Origin: a virus
IMG/VR virus record: IMGVR_UViG_3300042898_000460
Span: 1 to 34,029 of that record
DNA: 34,029 bases
Direction: 5' to 3' (one strand)
Part shown: positions 21,625 through 30,702 of the stretch, in pieces
Layout of the letters: each line of letters starts with the position of its first letter
Position numbering within the stretch: the first letter of the stretch is position 1
Made by a program: the position numbers and the translations under genes
The notes under the pieces: generated by a model
Seen by the model: the letters and a program-made list of their open reading frames with translations, nothing else
The model's database searches: none
Told to the model about the DNA's origin: nothing

Positions 21625-22146
21625 CTAAGAACCTGCGGTAGTAAGTGCAGCCGCTACAACAGAATTAACTTCTGGAGCAAGGGCTGGCTCTGCACCTGTA
21701 AAGGTAAGAGTGTAACCGCTTCTATCGCCTTCAGCCGTTCCTGTACCTGCGTTACCGCCTGTAAGGTCTAAACCTCTTTGTTTGCCTAAATACCAATATT
21801 TGTTATTGTTATCTTTAGCTACTGCTACTAATGTGTTTTGAGCAAGCAACAAGATTTCGTTTCTTGTGTTTGCTTGTAATTTGTTTAATACTATGGTCAA
21901 TTCTGGAGCGTAAAAGATAGTACCATTTTGTACGTTTGCATTAACATTCTCAACTAATTGAGAAGTGCCTTTTACAAGTTCGTACTTAAAGAACTTCTTA
22001 CCTGCTGCCTTTACTAAAGCGGTAATTACACCACTTGCTTCGGTAGTTGAGGTAACATCTGCTGCTGCCATAAAATAAACCTCAGTAATTCCGCCCAATG
22101 AATCTTTACAATCAAGGCTGTAATTTTGAGTTAATGCGCACGCCAT
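21625..22146 (-). CDS. Major tail (tube) protein, putative
   Basis: A 173-residue protein: MACALTQNYSLDCKDSLGGI (Cys-containing start), EVYFMAAADVTSTTEASGVI, FKYELVKGTSQLVENVNAN, TLVAVAKDNNNKYWYLGKQRGLDLTGG, SGYTLTFTGAEPALAPEVN. The small beta-sandwich composition, the abundant-protein sequence style and the location between capsid and portal genes with terminators on both sides fit a tail tube protein or another very abundant virion protein. I recall similar proteins in Bacteroidota phages annotated as tail proteins. The gene's isolation by two terminators suggests separate, high expression. Confidence 0.68.
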   Translation of the reverse strand: MACALTQNYSLDCKDSLGGITEVYFMAAADVTSTTEASGVITALVKAAGKKFFKYELVKGTSQLVENVNANVQNGTIFYAPELTIVLNKLQANTRNEILLLAQNTLVAVAKDNNNKYWYLGKQRGLDLTGGNAGTGTAEGDRSGYTLTFTGAEPALAPEVNSVVAAALTTAGS

Positions 22147-22169
22147 TTTTATTAAATTAAATTAGTTTG

Positions 22170-22200
22170 AAAAAATGGGTGAGTATATTTCAACTCACCC
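22170..22200 (-). terminator. Rho-independent terminator after the major capsid gene
   Basis: Minus strand: GGGTGAGT (22200-22193), loop TGAAATAT, ACTCACCC (22184-22177), a perfect 8-bp stem, then ATTTTTTC. It begins 7 bases beyond the capsid stop. Confidence 0.88.
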
Positions 22201-22206
22201 GATAAA

Positions 22207-23160
22207 TTATGCAAGTACGAACTTAACCGTTTCGTCTGGAAAACTTATGTTAGTGCCGAATTTGAACTCTGACACAAAACGCACTTGGTCTGCTTCTTTA
22301 GCATAGAAAATTTCAAACTTCTCTTCTTCGTTCAATAAGTCAGTTCCTAAGAACATATTGCTTAAACGCATAGCGTAAACTTTGTTAGTTCCGTTAAGAC
22401 CTGCAACTGCAATTACTTTGATTGTAGTACCAGGAAGTACGAATTCGCTATCAGCTTTTACATCAATTTGGTAATTGAAAGAACCGCTATTTTTAAGAGC
22501 AACAGTATAAGTTCTAAATAAATCTTGACCGCAGAAGATAGTCATATCATCAGCAGCTACAACTTGTGCAGGGATTGCTTGGTAAACACCATCAAAGATA
22601 GAGATTACGTTTGCAGCAGTAATGCTTGATAAAGGAGCACCACTAATGTAAGTAGAAGCGTTTGCAGCAACAACACCTGAAGCAGCACCGATTAACTTAA
22701 CAAGACCATCGAACTTGTTTAAGTTTACATTTACACTTGAAGTGTCACCTTGCCATAAAGCAGTTTCTAATTGAGCAGCAATAGTTTTAGCTTTCTTTTC
22801 AGAATATTCTTGCTCAAAAGGAATAGAGTCATAATAAGAACCTGTAGGTAAAGCCTTCTGAAGATACTTAGCTTCTAAATCTTTAGGGCAAAGAGCTTCG
22901 TTAACTTTAATTTTACCTGGAGTTACAGTACGTTGAGTAAAAGTTGTAGAACCAGAAGCGTTAAAACCGCAAGAACCACCATCTTGGAAGATAGCGTCAG
23001 TTTGCATAATGTTAATCTTCTCGCTTGACTTTACGCCAACCATAACGTTACCAGCGCTCTTAATAAGAGACGCAGTTTTTGAACCTAATACAGAAGAAGT
23101 AACAAGTAATGCTTCGTTTTCTTTTGTATAGTTTGCTAATGCAGATACATCAAATCCCAT
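22207..23160 (-). CDS. Major capsid protein (HK97-fold, putative)
   Basis: A 317-residue protein. The start MGFDVSALANYTKENEALLV, then IKVNEALCPKDLEAKYLQKA and FEQEYSEKKAKTIAAQLETALWQGD (spine-helix-like, about 118-145) are the framework of the Bacteroidota-type capsid proteins I know from this kind of phage. Later VVAADDMTIFCGQDLFRTYTVAL and KVYAMRLSNMFLGTDLLNEEEKFEIFYAKEADQVRFVSEFKF form the beta-rich A/P domains. A strong terminator follows at once and scaffold plus prohead protease precede, as expected. The size is normal for the family after scaffold is supplied separately. Confidence 0.87.
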   Translation of the reverse strand: MGFDVSALANYTKENEALLVTSSVLGSKTASLIKSAGNVMVGVKSSEKINIMQTDAIFQDGGSCGFNASGSTTFTQRTVTPGKIKVNEALCPKDLEAKYLQKALPTGSYYDSIPFEQEYSEKKAKTIAAQLETALWQGDTSSVNVNLNKFDGLVKLIGAASGVVAANASTYISGAPLSSITAANVISIFDGVYQAIPAQVVAADDMTIFCGQDLFRTYTVALKNSGSFNYQIDVKADSEFVLPGTTIKVIAVAGLNGTNKVYAMRLSNMFLGTDLLNEEEKFEIFYAKEADQVRFVSEFKFGTNISFPDETVKFVLA

Positions 23161-23172
23161 TTTATTTTATTT

Positions 23173-23763
23173 TTATTTGTTTAATAAAGCGTTTCTAAAT
23201 TTCTCGATTCTATCGTACTTCATTGAGTGAGTTGTTACGTTAGAACCAAAGTTTTGTTTTGGTTGCGCAATAGGTTCAGCGTTAGGTGTCTTAGTAAGTG
23301 CTTCTATTAATTCAGCTACTTGACTAAAGCCATTCTTAACTTTTGCCTCTAATTGTGCTACTTGTGTTTTAAGACCTTCGTTTTCAGCTACTAAGTTTGC
23401 GATTTCGTCAGCCATTTTCTCGTCAATCTTTTTACCCATTTCAGCAGGAGTTTCGTCAGCGATTTCCGCTTCTGCTTCTGGAGTTTCGATAGATAAGATT
23501 TTTGCAGCTTCGTCTAATACGATTTTAGTGCCGTCTGCTAATTGGTGTTCGCCCATTGGAGCAGGTGTTCCGTCAGCCAATGTAACTTGTCCACCGATAG
23601 CAAGTTCGCTAATCATAACCTTTGTTCCGTCTAAAAGGCTATACTCAGCAAATGTAACAGGAACTTCGTCGATAGCCTCTTGAATAGGAGCAGGAACTTC
23701 TACTGGTGGCATATCTTCGAACAAAGCCCTAATTTGCATAATTGCATCTTTTGCGTTCATCAT
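23173..23763 (-). CDS. Scaffold protein
   Basis: A 196-residue protein made of an N-terminal helix (MNAKDAIMQIRALFEDMPP), a repetitive acidic beta section with three DGT units (YSLLDGTKVMISE, VTLADGTPAPMGE, HQLADGTKIVLDE, about 43-85), a coiled coil (MADEIANLVAENEGLKTQVAQLEAKV, about 115-145) and a basic capsid-binding end (MKYDRIEKFRNALLNK). Coiled-coil plus basic C-terminal helix is typical of capsid scaffolds. It lies between protease and capsid genes. ATG ATG doublet gives two possible starts (23763, 23760). Confidence 0.82.
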   Translation of the reverse strand: MMNAKDAIMQIRALFEDMPPVEVPAPIQEAIDEVPVTFAEYSLLDGTKVMISELAIGGQVTLADGTPAPMGEHQLADGTKIVLDEAAKILSIETPEAEAEIADETPAEMGKKIDEKMADEIANLVAENEGLKTQVAQLEAKVKNGFSQVAELIEALTKTPNAEPIAQPKQNFGSNVTTHSMKYDRIEKFRNALLNK

Positions 23764-23799
23764 TCTTTTTGTTTAAATATTAATAAAAGATTTTGTTTA

Positions 23800-24384
23800 T
23801 CATTTAACTCGTTGCAATATTTCTTTAATTGCATTCATAAGCTCTTGCTCTTTGTTTGGCTTTGTCTTGTATGTAAATAACCCCTCTACGCTAAAGCCTT
23901 TAAATTTACCCTCTTTAACATCGTTCCAAACGCCTTCATTATCTACTTTGAAAGAACCAAACCAAGACCCGTCAGGTGCATCTTCAAAACCCTTCATTGG
24001 AAGTATGCCACGGCTTTCGTCTGTAATAAAGCTTTCAAACATAGTAACGCCTTCTACCTGAGCATTAGGAGAGTGCATCAAGTTTACGTTTGACTGATAG
24101 CCTCTTTTGAAGAACTTTTGCGCAATTTTAAAAATAGTATCTTTACTAAAGACCACATAGTAATCGCCGTAAGTAGCATCGCTGCGAAAAATAGGTACGT
24201 CAGCAAGCATAAGAGGTCCACTAATGATACGCTTATCTTCGCTAACCACTTCAAAGCGTTGTTGGTTTTTAAAGGCATTCCAATTCTTTTGTATAGCCGG
24301 TTTGTCTACGAGTGCCACATAATCTACCTCGGCATCGTCGTTCATATCCTCGCTAATGTCTAATAAATATACAGGTAAGTCCAT
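23800..24384 (-). CDS. Prohead protease (XkdF-like)
   Basis: A 194-residue protein. Motifs: VDYVALVDKPAIQKNW (about 20-35), EDKRIISGPLMLADVPIFRS (about 50-69), YYVVFSKDTIFKIAQKFFKR, VNLMHSPNAQVEGVTMFESF (about 98-117, catalytic His), APDGSWFGSFKVDNEGVWND (about 136-155) and KGFSVEGLF (catalytic Ser). These are the hallmarks of the XkdF/PBSX-type phage head maturation protease, which processes scaffold and capsid. Immediately upstream of the scaffold gene. Confidence 0.88.
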   Translation of the reverse strand: MDLPVYLLDISEDMNDDAEVDYVALVDKPAIQKNWNAFKNQQRFEVVSEDKRIISGPLMLADVPIFRSDATYGDYYVVFSKDTIFKIAQKFFKRGYQSNVNLMHSPNAQVEGVTMFESFITDESRGILPMKGFEDAPDGSWFGSFKVDNEGVWNDVKEGKFKGFSVEGLFTYKTKPNKEQELMNAIKEILQRVK

Positions 24385-24419
24385 ATTTCTAAATATTAAG
24401 TGTTTTAAATTGTTATCAT

Positions 24420-26420
24420 TTAACCAAACCTTGCCCTTTGCTGAATAGCTGCCATACGTTGTTGGCTACTTGTTACATCGCTTTCTACTACATACGCTCT
24501 TGCAGTTTGATTACCAAGTGCATTAATAGATTGGTTATCTAATGTAGTTGTTTGGGCTTGTGGTTGTGGTGGCGTTATTGGTGCTCCTGCTGATACATTT
24601 GGAGCAGTCATATTTCCTGCACTACCTGAACTTGAGCTTCCAGGTACTTTAGTTGCTATAATGTTTTTAACCGCACTAAAACCTGTCGCAGCAGCAATAG
24701 CAACCGCAGGAATAGCCGCAGGGAATCCTAACTTAACACCCGCAGTAATACCTAAGTAGGTATTAATTAACGCAGCTGATACTGCTAAAGCTTTACCCGC
24801 AGCAGTTTCTTTTCCTACTATATCGCTTAGAGAAGTTAAAGCCGAAGCCGTTTGTTGCGCTAAAGCTATCTTTTGTTCAGATTCTTTTTTTGCTATGTCT
24901 ACTCTTGCCTTTGCATTTGCTTCAATGCTTGCAGTGTATTGCTCTTCAGTTATTAAGCTATTAGCAAATTGCTCTTCTAATAAAGCATCTTTTTGGTCTA
25001 ATAAACTTTTTTCTAATTCTAAATCAGTTTCGTTTTTAGCTATCTTTTTATCTATTTCAGCAAGGTCTTTTGCCGCTTGTTTCTTTTCGTCATCTTGAAC
25101 TTTAGTAAAGTTTTTTTGTAATTTAGCAAACTCTAAATCATCTTCGGTAGCCATTGTTTTGGCTTTTTCTTCAAGCATCTTTGCATCATCTGCCGCTTGT
25201 TTCTCCTTTTGTGTTTGGTTAATAGCATTAATGTCAGAATTTAGCTTTAGCCTTGCAGCAACTATTAATTCATTTCTTGTAGATTCAGCTATCTTAGTGT
25301 TAGCTAAAATAAGGTCTTTTTCTTTTATAAACGCAAGTTCAAGTTCTGCCTTTTTCTTTTGGTTCTCGTCTTTAAAAGTAGATAAAAATAGTTCGTTTCT
25401 TAAATTAGCTAACTTTTCTTGTGCTTCTTTTTCTGCCGCTATCTTCTCTTCGTTATCTTTTTTTAGTTGCTCAGATGCAGCCTTTGAAGCATCAGCACCT
25501 GCTTTAGCATTTTCTTTTAATATATCTTGTTGCCTCTTTTGCTCTTGAGCATCTAATACTGCTTGTTGTGTTTTAAGGTCTCTAAATTTCTTTAATTCCT
25601 CTTCAGATAAACCTTCTTTGCTTTTAAGCTTTTGTCTTAAAAATACAAGTTCGTTTTCCCCTTGCTGCTTACTTAATGCGTATATTTCTTTCTCCTTTCC
25701 ACCTTGTGCAGTAAGTACTTTAATTCTTGCCTCAATACCTTCGTTACCACGCTTTGTTGTTTGTTCTAAAGAAGCTAATGCACGTTCTGCTTCTGATGTA
25801 ATACCTACAAAGTCAGTAACTTTTTGAACTATGCTTGTAAAAATTTTACCTACTTGATTAAGACCTGGAATAAAATCAAGAACGGCTTTTTTAATCTTAT
25901 CAAAGTTAGCAGCTACAAGACCTAAGCTTACAATAAGTAAACCAATACCAGTAGCCCCAATCGCCCCCTTAACTGCTTGGAATGCCTTTACTGCCGTATT
26001 TTTAAACTCACCAAAAGTAGAAGCAATAGCATCTTTAAACTCTGCTAAGTTTTGAACCGCATCACCAATAGCAAGTGCTGATTGTATCTTTGCTAATTGC
26101 TTAATAGTATCTTCTCCTGCAAGACCCGTAAGTTCTAAAGCACCTTGAACACCACCATAAGCGGCAGATAAAGCAGTAATAGTTTTAGCTGCATTATCAA
26201 TCCGTCTATTATTCTCTTCTTGCTTTTGGTTTGTTAGGTCTTGAAGTTTTTGCAATCTTTTTTGAGCAGCTTCTACTTCTGCACTATTTTCTCCATATTG
26301 CTGACCTAACTCTTGAACCGATTTGGTAGTTTGGTCTATTGCTGCTCTTAGGTCTTTTATCGATTGAGTTGCCTCATTAGAATCTACTGTTACGCTAAAA
26401 CCTACGTTTGTTGTTGCCAT
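24420..26420 (-). CDS. Tape measure protein
   Basis: A 666-residue protein. Long coiled coils (about 10-75 and about 260-520, rich in Lys, Glu, Ala) alternate with hydrophobic segments: AIGATGIGLLIVSLGLVAAN (about 155-175) and ALINTYLGITAGVKLGFPAA with IPAVAIAAATGFSAVKNI (about 560-600). The C-terminus is low complexity (GSSSSGSAGNMTAPNVSA) with a terminal QQRMAAIQQRARFG. This is the signature of phage tape measures that set tail length and help DNA entry. At 666 residues it predicts a tail of roughly 100 nm if about 0.15 nm per residue holds. Positioned upstream of the tail-tip genes' ends in this gene order. Confidence 0.88.
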   Translation of the reverse strand: MATTNVGFSVTVDSNEATQSIKDLRAAIDQTTKSVQELGQQYGENSAEVEAAQKRLQKLQDLTNQKQEENNRRIDNAAKTITALSAAYGGVQGALELTGLAGEDTIKQLAKIQSALAIGDAVQNLAEFKDAIASTFGEFKNTAVKAFQAVKGAIGATGIGLLIVSLGLVAANFDKIKKAVLDFIPGLNQVGKIFTSIVQKVTDFVGITSEAERALASLEQTTKRGNEGIEARIKVLTAQGGKEKEIYALSKQQGENELVFLRQKLKSKEGLSEEELKKFRDLKTQQAVLDAQEQKRQQDILKENAKAGADASKAASEQLKKDNEEKIAAEKEAQEKLANLRNELFLSTFKDENQKKKAELELAFIKEKDLILANTKIAESTRNELIVAARLKLNSDINAINQTQKEKQAADDAKMLEEKAKTMATEDDLEFAKLQKNFTKVQDDEKKQAAKDLAEIDKKIAKNETDLELEKSLLDQKDALLEEQFANSLITEEQYTASIEANAKARVDIAKKESEQKIALAQQTASALTSLSDIVGKETAAGKALAVSAALINTYLGITAGVKLGFPAAIPAVAIAAATGFSAVKNIIATKVPGSSSSGSAGNMTAPNVSAGAPITPPQPQAQTTTLDNQSINALGNQTARAYVVESDVTSSQQRMAAIQQRARFG

Positions 26421-26423
26421 ATC

Positions 26424-28505
26424 TTATATTGTTGGATATTTTGTGTTTATCACTTTTAAAAATGATAGTTTAGTTGTGTTATATTCCATTGGGTTAAAGT
26501 TCTCTACTTTGTTAAGCCTAAATAGTACTCCGTCAATGTATACATACTTACTAAAATCTAAATTGAAAACGTCTACTATGTCTAATAAACCAAAGCAGCT
26601 TAAAAGCTTACTATCCTTGTTTGTAATCTCAGCAAGGTAAGGACTATGATAATCATTAAAAACATTAAATTCCGTAAAGTTAGAAGGTGTAAATTGTATC
26701 TCTTTAGGTGCGCCAAAATTAATGTCGCTTGTAGAATTAATAGGGTCATTTAAATGCCCTGCATAACCATAGCTTGTAAAACTACCTAATACAGTTGTTG
26801 TATTCATAATGTCCCAACTTGTTACGCCTGTAATCTTTTTGGTTTGCATTATACGAATTATGCTATCCATTCTATCCTCAGCACTATTCGTGTTTGACTT
26901 TTTATAGATTGCAGGAAATACTTTGTCTTGTCCTGTTGCTTGATAAAGTACCGAAGATGCAAATATTACTTCTAAAACATCGGTTTCTTTTACAAAGTCA
27001 AACTCCGTATCGTAAATAAAATCTCCATATCCTTCGGTATATTTTTTACGATAGTTTTCATTGTAGAAGTCATTATCTTGCTTGAACTTATAATTATAGT
27101 AACGAGCGTTAACTTCACTCATTGGCTTAATACTTATAGGCTTTGCCCTATCTACTTTGTTAGTCCAATCTTCTGCTTCAAGAGGTGTAGTAGGATAAAA
27201 GTCCACATACGGACTAATAACCAATTCTTTGTCGTTAAACTTATTCTCATAAACGTAAAGGTTAAACATCTTTACAATGCTTAAAAAGAAATCTCTTTGA
27301 AATATACCTTTTGGAATTGTTTGACTTATCTTAATAGTTTCTCCCAAGTTAATTTGTACTTGTGTTGGAGTACTTGTAGTAATGCCTACATTACCATTAA
27401 ATATTTCTAACTCTATAAATGTGCCAAGTATTTCTACTTGCATATTATCTCCGCTATTAAACGTAACGCCTTGAACTGTGAAATCACAATTAAACATTCT
27501 TGTAACACTTGCATCAAAATCCTGTGAGCCAATTTGCACTCCGTTTTTTCTAAGTATTACAGTATAGTTAGGTTGTGGTGCAGTAAATATGTTTACAAAC
27601 CCCGTTAAAGTAATTTGTATGTTTGTAGTTAGCGTTGCACCAGTGTAAGTAAACAAAGTGTTCGTTCCGTCAATAGTAAAGCTACCTGCGGTAACTAAAG
27701 TGTATTGAACGTAAGGGTCGCTTGTTAATAGCATATTTCTATTAATAGCACTTGCGCTCATACTCGTATTATTTAACGCAGTAATATTTGTTTGGTTATT
27801 AGGTATGATAAGCCTTTTAAATAAAGGGGTATCAAAAAACGAGCAGTCAAATGTATAGTCCGTTCCTGCAAATATCTTTTCTATGTATTCTTTAACATAT
27901 AAAGCAGGTCGAAAAGTTGTATATTGAAAGTCCTTTTTAGCTACTCCGTAACCACCTGCACCACCTGAACCTGCACCAGTGCTAACATTACCATAATCAA
28001 TTAACGGATAATAGTAACCCGAACCACCTGCGTTATCCCAACTCGCACTAATATTAGCTACGCTATAAGTATGGTCATAAGCACTAAAATCTAAATCTTC
28101 TAATCGCTTATTTCCCAACTCATTAATAAAACCGCCTAACTCTCCAAATACACTACATTGGTATTCAATAGTTTCTTTGTCAATAACTATTTCCAATATT
28201 CGTAAAGTGCCTTTGAATATTTGCACTTTGTCAATAAAGATTTTGCAGTTAGCTTGTTTAGTTACGTTATAGTTATAACCTACGTTTGGTAATGAATCTA
28301 CTGTAACATTAGCGTTGTTAAGTTCAAAGATATAACCAAAAACAAGGTTGTTATTTGCCGTTCCTGGTATGCTTATTGTTTTACTAAAAGAAGTATTGCG
28401 ACTACCGAACTCACTTACATCATCAATGGCATAAGTAAACTCGGTAGATATATCCTTTAATAAATCAATCTTTTGCTCTTCTATGTATATCTCTGTGCTA
28501 ATCAT
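26424..28505 (-). CDS. Tail tip / baseplate protein (putative)
   Basis: A 693-residue protein. N-terminal EIYIEEQKIDLLKDISTEFTYAIDDVSEFGSRN, TSFSKTISIPGTANNNLVFG is a conserved opening I associate with Bacteroidota phage tail proteins. A Gly-rich loop follows (NVSTGAGSGGAGGYGVAKKD, about 175-194) and then large beta domains and aromatic motifs (YNYKFKQDNDFYNENYRKKYTEGYGDFIYD). It is four bases upstream of the tape measure gene and has a one-base stop/start overlap with the next tail gene, so it belongs to the tail-tip complex. A distal tail or baseplate hub role is inferred. Confidence 0.72.
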   Translation of the reverse strand: MISTEIYIEEQKIDLLKDISTEFTYAIDDVSEFGSRNTSFSKTISIPGTANNNLVFGYIFELNNANVTVDSLPNVGYNYNVTKQANCKIFIDKVQIFKGTLRILEIVIDKETIEYQCSVFGELGGFINELGNKRLEDLDFSAYDHTYSVANISASWDNAGGSGYYYPLIDYGNVSTGAGSGGAGGYGVAKKDFQYTTFRPALYVKEYIEKIFAGTDYTFDCSFFDTPLFKRLIIPNNQTNITALNNTSMSASAINRNMLLTSDPYVQYTLVTAGSFTIDGTNTLFTYTGATLTTNIQITLTGFVNIFTAPQPNYTVILRKNGVQIGSQDFDASVTRMFNCDFTVQGVTFNSGDNMQVEILGTFIELEIFNGNVGITTSTPTQVQINLGETIKISQTIPKGIFQRDFFLSIVKMFNLYVYENKFNDKELVISPYVDFYPTTPLEAEDWTNKVDRAKPISIKPMSEVNARYYNYKFKQDNDFYNENYRKKYTEGYGDFIYDTEFDFVKETDVLEVIFASSVLYQATGQDKVFPAIYKKSNTNSAEDRMDSIIRIMQTKKITGVTSWDIMNTTTVLGSFTSYGYAGHLNDPINSTSDINFGAPKEIQFTPSNFTEFNVFNDYHSPYLAEITNKDSKLLSCFGLLDIVDVFNLDFSKYVYIDGVLFRLNKVENFNPMEYNTTKLSFLKVINTKYPTI

Positions 28506-29719
28506 TATCTAAATTGGCTTGTTAAGTATTTACCTACTTCGATTTCTATCTCAAAATTAAATAGTTTGTCCGCACTTTCTAACTTGTAGTCGTAGTTTGT
28601 TGTGCTTATGGTAACAGGGAAATAAGCACCAAGAACCTCCATATAAACAATAGGGCTTGATACAAGTTGAGCCAACCACGAATAATCTTGTTCGCTAACC
28701 CAATCGCTAGTAAGCTTATATTTATCCTTATGCTGAATAGCATAGTTGAAAGTTGTCTCGTTATATCTGTTATATCCATCAATGTTTGTCATTTGTCCAC
28801 CTACAAGCTGCCAATCGCTTCGCCTATATGATGCTCTTTGATATTCGCTTGACCTTCTATTTACAAGGGCAAACTTTTTAGTGTCCCAACCGCCGAGCCT
28901 ATTTAGGAACTCTAAGTTAAATTGTTGGTATTTAGGATAGCACTTATGCTTAATCTTAATTACCCTTGTTTGTGCGCCACCTCTTTTTAAATAGAAGTTA
29001 TAGCCGTAAGTATCTTCGTCTATAATCGTGCCACTTGCCCAATCGTTTATGTGTGCCGCTTGTAGGTTAAACATATTGAATTGACCATTTAAAGTTATGT
29101 TACCAGATACAGTATTAGTAACCACATCGCCTTGCCCTAATACCTCAACCCAAGCAGAATAACCGCCAGTTGCTATGCGTAGGAAGGTAATGTAAAAGTT
29201 ATCTCCGTATTCAAGTGTGATTTCGTCGGTATCTCGCTCCGTTAAGAAATCATCGGTAAAGTTTTCTAATAATAAATTATCGTAATAGTCCGATAGTACT
29301 AAAGGCGTTTGGTTCTTAGTTAAGAATACATCGGCAAACAATGGCGGCACAAAGTTGTAAGCTGAATAGCTACCCGATGCCAAGTTTGTAGTTGTAACAC
29401 CGCTAACCTCTTCTCCTATCCTTACTTGGTAATCTACTTTGATTTTATCGTTTGAAGCTACAAGTATTGAGTTGCCTGAAGGCTCGAAATAGTTAGTTAC
29501 GAAACTTCTAACCATTGGAGATGCGTTGAACACCCCGTAGCTACCTTCGGCACTTGGAGCAGGAAAAACTTTAGAACGTATTACTTGGCTTCCGTTTATG
29601 TATACGTCATAAACAAACTTAAAGTTTGTAGTTCCGCTATTAGTAGAACTTGAAACAAACCAAAGGTTTTCGTGCATAGACGAATAAGGTGCAGGGCTAC
29701 TTGTTATTGTTATTGCCAT
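28505..29719 (-). CDS. Minor tail protein (putative)
   Basis: A 404-residue beta-rich protein: MAITITSSPAPYSSMHENLW then FKFVYDVYINGSQVIRSKVFPAPS resembles fibronectin-III/tail-tip-like modules; later KIKHKCYPKYQQFNLEFLNRLGGWDTKKF and SSEYQRASYRRSDWQLVGGQMTNIDG. I recall this opening in Bacteroidota phage tail cassettes, without known activity. The gene starts 23 bases inside the end of the gp10-like gene. Tail-tip assembly is inferred. Confidence 0.72.
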   Translation of the reverse strand: MAITITSSPAPYSSMHENLWFVSSSTNSGTTNFKFVYDVYINGSQVIRSKVFPAPSAEGSYGVFNASPMVRSFVTNYFEPSGNSILVASNDKIKVDYQVRIGEEVSGVTTTNLASGSYSAYNFVPPLFADVFLTKNQTPLVLSDYYDNLLLENFTDDFLTERDTDEITLEYGDNFYITFLRIATGGYSAWVEVLGQGDVVTNTVSGNITLNGQFNMFNLQAAHINDWASGTIIDEDTYGYNFYLKRGGAQTRVIKIKHKCYPKYQQFNLEFLNRLGGWDTKKFALVNRRSSEYQRASYRRSDWQLVGGQMTNIDGYNRYNETTFNYAIQHKDKYKLTSDWVSEQDYSWLAQLVSSPIVYMEVLGAYFPVTISTTNYDYKLESADKLFNFEIEIEVGKYLTSQFR

Positions 29720-30368
29720 TTTTTATTCTAATTATTTTTAATTCAAAGTCATCTCCTAAAGCGGCAGATACATCATTTCTAAATTTCTCGTTTTCAAAAA
29801 CTTGTGTAACTGCGTTTGTAAAGTAATTGGTAGTTCTTAAACCTTTTTTGTGTATGCTTCTAGCTATTATAAATGCAAGGCTTCTACTATTTGTAATAGC
29901 CTTTTGTTCCGTTCCAAGCTTTGTGTATTTTTTAACCGATACCGATTTTAAGCTATTCTGTTCAATCCAAAGTTTAATATTGTCAATAGGTACTGACTTC
30001 TTGCTTTTTTTATATTTAAAGCGAGTATTTGGGTTAGCCTTTTCGTTTTTAGTACCTAAAACTCCTTCGTCTACATATTCAAAGTATTTAACTTGTTCGC
30101 TATCTAATTTGTAACCTACTTCTAAAACGTACTTATTACCGAACTTAAGAACAACAGGTATTGCAGGTTGCGCTAATGCTCCAGAAGATATTGAGTTTGA
30201 TTTTCTTAAATTGCTTACAATAGCATCGTTAAAAGCTTGACCATACAAAGCAAGGGTCTCTTCTAATATAGGCAAACCTATTTCATCGCCTGTTGCTAAT
30301 GGCTTAAAACCAAGCTTTTGTATAAACTGGTCTCTTAATGCTTGTCTTTGTGCTGAAGTAATACTCAC
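29697..30368 (-). CDS. Tail completion protein (HK97 gp10-like, putative)
   Basis: A 223-residue protein beginning with GTG at 30368: MSITSAQRQALRDQFIQKLG, then a basic middle (TRFKYKKSKKSVPIDNIKLW) and SRSLAFIIARSIHKKGLRTTNYFTNAVTQVFENEKF (about 165-200). The AR-S-I-HKKG-R-TNYF motif followed by a helix is characteristic of gp10-like/head-tail joining proteins that close the tail before head attachment. It precedes the minor tail genes and follows a terminator (30391-30423). Confidence 0.7.
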   Translation of the reverse strand: MSITSAQRQALRDQFIQKLGFKPLATGDEIGLPILEETLALYGQAFNDAIVSNLRKSNSISSGALAQPAIPVVLKFGNKYVLEVGYKLDSEQVKYFEYVDEGVLGTKNEKANPNTRFKYKKSKKSVPIDNIKLWIEQNSLKSVSVKKYTKLGTEQKAITNSRSLAFIIARSIHKKGLRTTNYFTNAVTQVFENEKFRNDVSAALGDDFELKIIRIKNGNNNNK

Positions 30369-30390
30369 GCTAATAAATATAAGGAAGGTC

Positions 30391-30423
30391 TAAAAATAAC
30401 TAACCCCACCAAAAATGGCAGGG
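30391..30423 (-). terminator. Terminator after the chaperone genes
   Basis: Minus strand: CCCTGCCA (30423-30416), loop TTTT, TGGTGGGG (30411-30404), 8 pairs with U-G and G-U, then TTAGTTATTTTTA. It lies directly beyond the stop of the -1 frame at 30424. Confidence 0.72.
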
Positions 30424-30702
30424 CTATTTAAGTTTCCTATGTTGCTCTTTATCGTAATCGGCTTTTGCCTTTAGATAGGATAGGGTGTTTAAGAATTGTA
30501 TTGTTGTAAGTTCATAGCTTTGGTCAACTGATATATTTTCGTGGTCGGCAACAGATTTGGCGCAATATTGCCATCCAAAATCTCGCATAAAGTTTGAACC
30601 ACCTTTAATGCCGACTCCATACTCATCCCCTGACTCATCATTTGTTTTACCAAATAAACCTGTGAAACCTCTATCCAATTTCTGTATACTTGATAAAAAA
30701 AA
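30424..30702 (-). CDS. -1 frame extension of the chaperone (GT-like)
   Basis: This frame has no ATG at the expected place (nearest start TTG at 30678, internal ATG at 30588) and overlaps the 0-frame gene by about 190 bases. If ribosomes slip back one base at T-TTT-TTT (30702-30696), the product continues LSSIQKLDRGFTGLFG... and ends GWQYCAKSVADHENISVDQS, YELTTIQFLNTLSYLKAKAD, YDKEQHRKLK. The fusion would be 252 residues against 230 for the 0-frame protein. The last 50 residues look like a real conserved helical tail, similar in style to GT extensions, and the hydrophobic-helix pattern is not that of an accidental frame. Alternatively the ATG at 30588 starts a separate 54-residue protein. Confidence 0.55.
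   Translation of the reverse strand, partial: FFLSSIQKLDRGFTGLFGKTNDESGDEYGVGIKGGSNFMRDFGWQYCAKSVADHENISVDQSYELTTIQFLNTLSYLKAKADYDKEQHRKLK

Noticed and set aside
24895-25548. Long plus-strand frames over the tape measure gene
   Set aside because: Mirror frames of Lys/Glu-rich coiled-coil codons, Ser/Phe-rich on the other strand; no starts or context support.
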